NCBI GenBank assembly: GCA_016938515.1
Contig: JAFGUM010000170.1
Location: forward strand, 1-5,682
Source: Spirochaetales bacterium
Lineage (GTDB): Bacteria > Spirochaetota > Spirochaetia > Treponematales > UBA12059
Direction of reading: 5' to 3'
Length of the DNA stretch: 5,682 nucleotides
The position numbers were made by a program, and so were the translations under genes. The first letter of the stretch is position 1. Every line of letters starts with the position of its first letter. The notes under the pieces are model-generated. The model made no database searches and was not told the origin of the DNA. It saw nothing but the letters and a program-made list of their open reading frames with translations. Below are positions 4,352 through 5,682 of this stretch, piece by piece.

Positions 4352-5682
4352 ATGAGCATATTCTATCACAGGATTATTCCTCAGCCGCGCCTGGCGGTGC
4401 AGCTTGTCAGCTTCGTCATGGTGCTGGCTACCTCGGTCGTGGTGTGGGCTGGTCCCGCAGACACGGCGGAAGAGCCGGAGCTACGCCTGGCAGTGGGGTA
4501 CTCGAGCGCCGAAGGCACGGAATCGTCCGCTGTTCTGAACGCCGGCTTGGTGGAGCTGAGGGCTCGAGTGGCGGTTACCGCCGGAGCTGAATCGGGAATA
4601 TCCGCGGTTGGTTTTGGCTTTTCCGCTCCGTATGCTCGCTTTGGTGCGGTGCGGCCGGTGGGGCTCCTGCGCTTTCTGTACGGCCCGGGTGCCGCGGGGC
4701 CGCTGCTCGCCGGTGCTGCCGGTGTGCCTCTGCGCCTCGACGGCCCGGAGGACGCGACGCGCTTTGGCGTGTCGCTGGGTGAGGATTTTGGCCTCGTGGC
4801 CCTGGCTGCCGCGTCCACTCCCGGAGTACCCGCGTTTAAACAGCCAGCCTGCGGCGCGTGGGCCGCGCCGCGTAAAGGTGGAACAGCGAATGCGCTGTGG
4901 TGGTCTGCCGTTACGCTCGCTTCGGGGATGCCCGCGGTAGAGGCGGGGCCAGCTTGGTATGAGCCACCCTCGCCTCGATCCGAGAGGTTCTGGACGGCGG
5001 CTTCCGTTGGCGCCGGAGCCGATGCCTGGCAAGCTTCCCTGGCTGGCGCCGTAAGCTCGGCGTTTCCCGGCGCTGACGCCGCCGCCGGCAGATTTGAGGC
5101 TGGCGGTTCGCTCGGGCCGGTTCGCGCGAGCATCGAGGCTTCGGCGGCGGGCGAAGCGTGGCTCAACCCCGATGGCAGAGCCGCGCCGGCGTTCAGGCTG
5201 GATGCAGGGCTTCGCTATACGAGCCGCGGGCTGTCGGCGACGGCGGGCTACCGGCAGCTCGTCGAAAGGGACGCGGGTGGTGAACCGGACGCGGAGTCTA
5301 CCCTACGCGCGTCTCTCGAGGTGATAAGTGTTTTTGGCAAGGCTCGCGTGGCGTGTTCAGCACAAGCTGTAGACGGCGAGGCACCTACGCTGGAGATCGA
5401 TACCTCGCTGCGGCCGTCCGTAGCTTCCTGGCTGACGTGCGCAACCTCTTGGCGCTCGGTAGACGGGCACGCGACGCGCCTGGATCTGCTCGCGGCGGTA
5501 AAAACCGGTGGTGCTCTGCGCGTCGCGATTGAATCTGGGTTTCGCTTCGTGCCGGAGGGCCGGCTTATCAAGGCATCGTGCGGGGTAGACGCGCCGTTCC
5601 GCGGGGGCAACGCGGGCTTTCGCGTCGGGACGGAAGGCTGGGTCGCCATGCCAGAGGCGCTGGAGAGTCTTGAGTACTCGGC
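4352..5682 (+). CDS. Exported Ala/Gly-rich protein, probable outer-membrane beta-barrel (3' end beyond window)
   Basis: The frame is open for 443 full codons from ATG 4352 to the window end. Residues 1-33 form a signal peptide: a basic n-region with R7 and R13, a hydrophobic core LAVQLVSFVMVLATSVVVWA, and likely cleavage after A33. The mature part has many short alternating segments with Gly turns and aromatic ends (LRLAVGYSS at 44-52, FRLDAGLRYTSRGLSATAGYRQL at 281-303, LRVAIESGFRFVPEG at 389-403), a pattern of outer-membrane strands. An RPVGLLRFLYGPGAAGP stretch at 101-117 is Gly/Pro-rich and may mark a conserved N-terminal segment. Four cysteines (C167, C335, C363, C410) are present in the visible part. 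No Shine-Dalgarno is evident, so the start is chosen for the signal peptide. I do not recognise the family and assign no function. It is divergent from the glutaredoxin across a 93-bp AT-rich gap. Confidence 0.75.
   Translation, partial: MSIFYHRIIPQPRLAVQLVSFVMVLATSVVVWAGPADTAEEPELRLAVGYSSAEGTESSAVLNAGLVELRARVAVTAGAESGISAVGFGFSAPYARFGAVRPVGLLRFLYGPGAAGPLLAGAAGVPLRLDGPEDATRFGVSLGEDFGLVALAAASTPGVPAFKQPACGAWAAPRKGGTANALWWSAVTLASGMPAVEAGPAWYEPPSPRSERFWTAASVGAGADAWQASLAGAVSSAFPGADAAAGRFEAGGSLGPVRASIEASAAGEAWLNPDGRAAPAFRLDAGLRYTSRGLSATAGYRQLVERDAGGEPDAESTLRASLEVISVFGKARVACSAQAVDGEAPTLEIDTSLRPSVASWLTCATSWRSVDGHATRLDLLAAVKTGGALRVAIESGFRFVPEGRLIKASCGVDAPFRGGNAGFRVGTEGWVAMPEALESLEYS

Noticed and set aside
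4381..5166. A 261-codon stop-free frame on the minus strand, plus a second long one at 4481-5032
   Set aside because: The translation is low-complexity Ala/Ser/Pro/Thr-rich with no domain. It mirrors the GC-rich codon use of the plus-strand exported protein, which has a signal peptide and barrel-like pattern.

Overview
The window looks like a GC-rich Gram-negative chromosome. A spirochaete (Treponema/Spirochaeta-type) is the best guess. The signs are a signal-peptide-bearing CsgG-like domain fused through a Pro-rich linker to a beta-barrel-like domain, a short Uxx/NrdH-type glutaredoxin, and a large Ala/Gly-rich exported protein with no recognisable family. No 16S or other phylogenetic marker is present, so the assignment is tentative. 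There are no mobile elements, CRISPR arrays, tRNA genes or rRNA genes, and no stretch over 300 bases lacks a gene.

Layout, left to right. (1) Positions 1-1068, minus strand: an envelope protein with an N-terminal CsgG-like domain and a beta-strand-rich C-terminal domain, cut off by the window edge. It has a good ribosome binding site and a plausible promoter. (2) Positions 1179-2808, plus strand: a two-gene operon with a 1-nt gap. It encodes a free-standing B3/B4 (PheRS beta-type) tRNA-editing-like domain and a LysO/YbjE-family (DUF340) lysine exporter. (3) Positions 2851-3639, minus strand, convergent with lysO: a cytosolic HEXXH metallopeptidase-like protein with an all-helical middle region and a C-terminal coiled coil. 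(4) Positions 3817-4038, plus strand: a 73-residue protein with a Lys-rich N-terminal half and an acidic, partly tandem-repeated C-terminal half. (5) Positions 4031-4258, minus strand: a 75-residue glutaredoxin whose 3' end overlaps gene 4 tail-to-tail by 8 nt. (6) Positions 4352-5682, plus strand, divergent from the glutaredoxin: a signal-peptide-bearing, probably outer-membrane protein, open at the right edge.

The genes do not form one obvious pathway. The only clear functional unit is the B3/4-lysO pair, which suggests amino-acid quality control: export of lysine or a toxic lysine analogue together with clearance of a mischarged tRNA. That link is inference. I see no convincing new defence or mobile system. 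The most interesting points are the B3/4-lysO coupling, the composite metallopeptidase, and the tandem-repeat acidic tail of the small charged protein.
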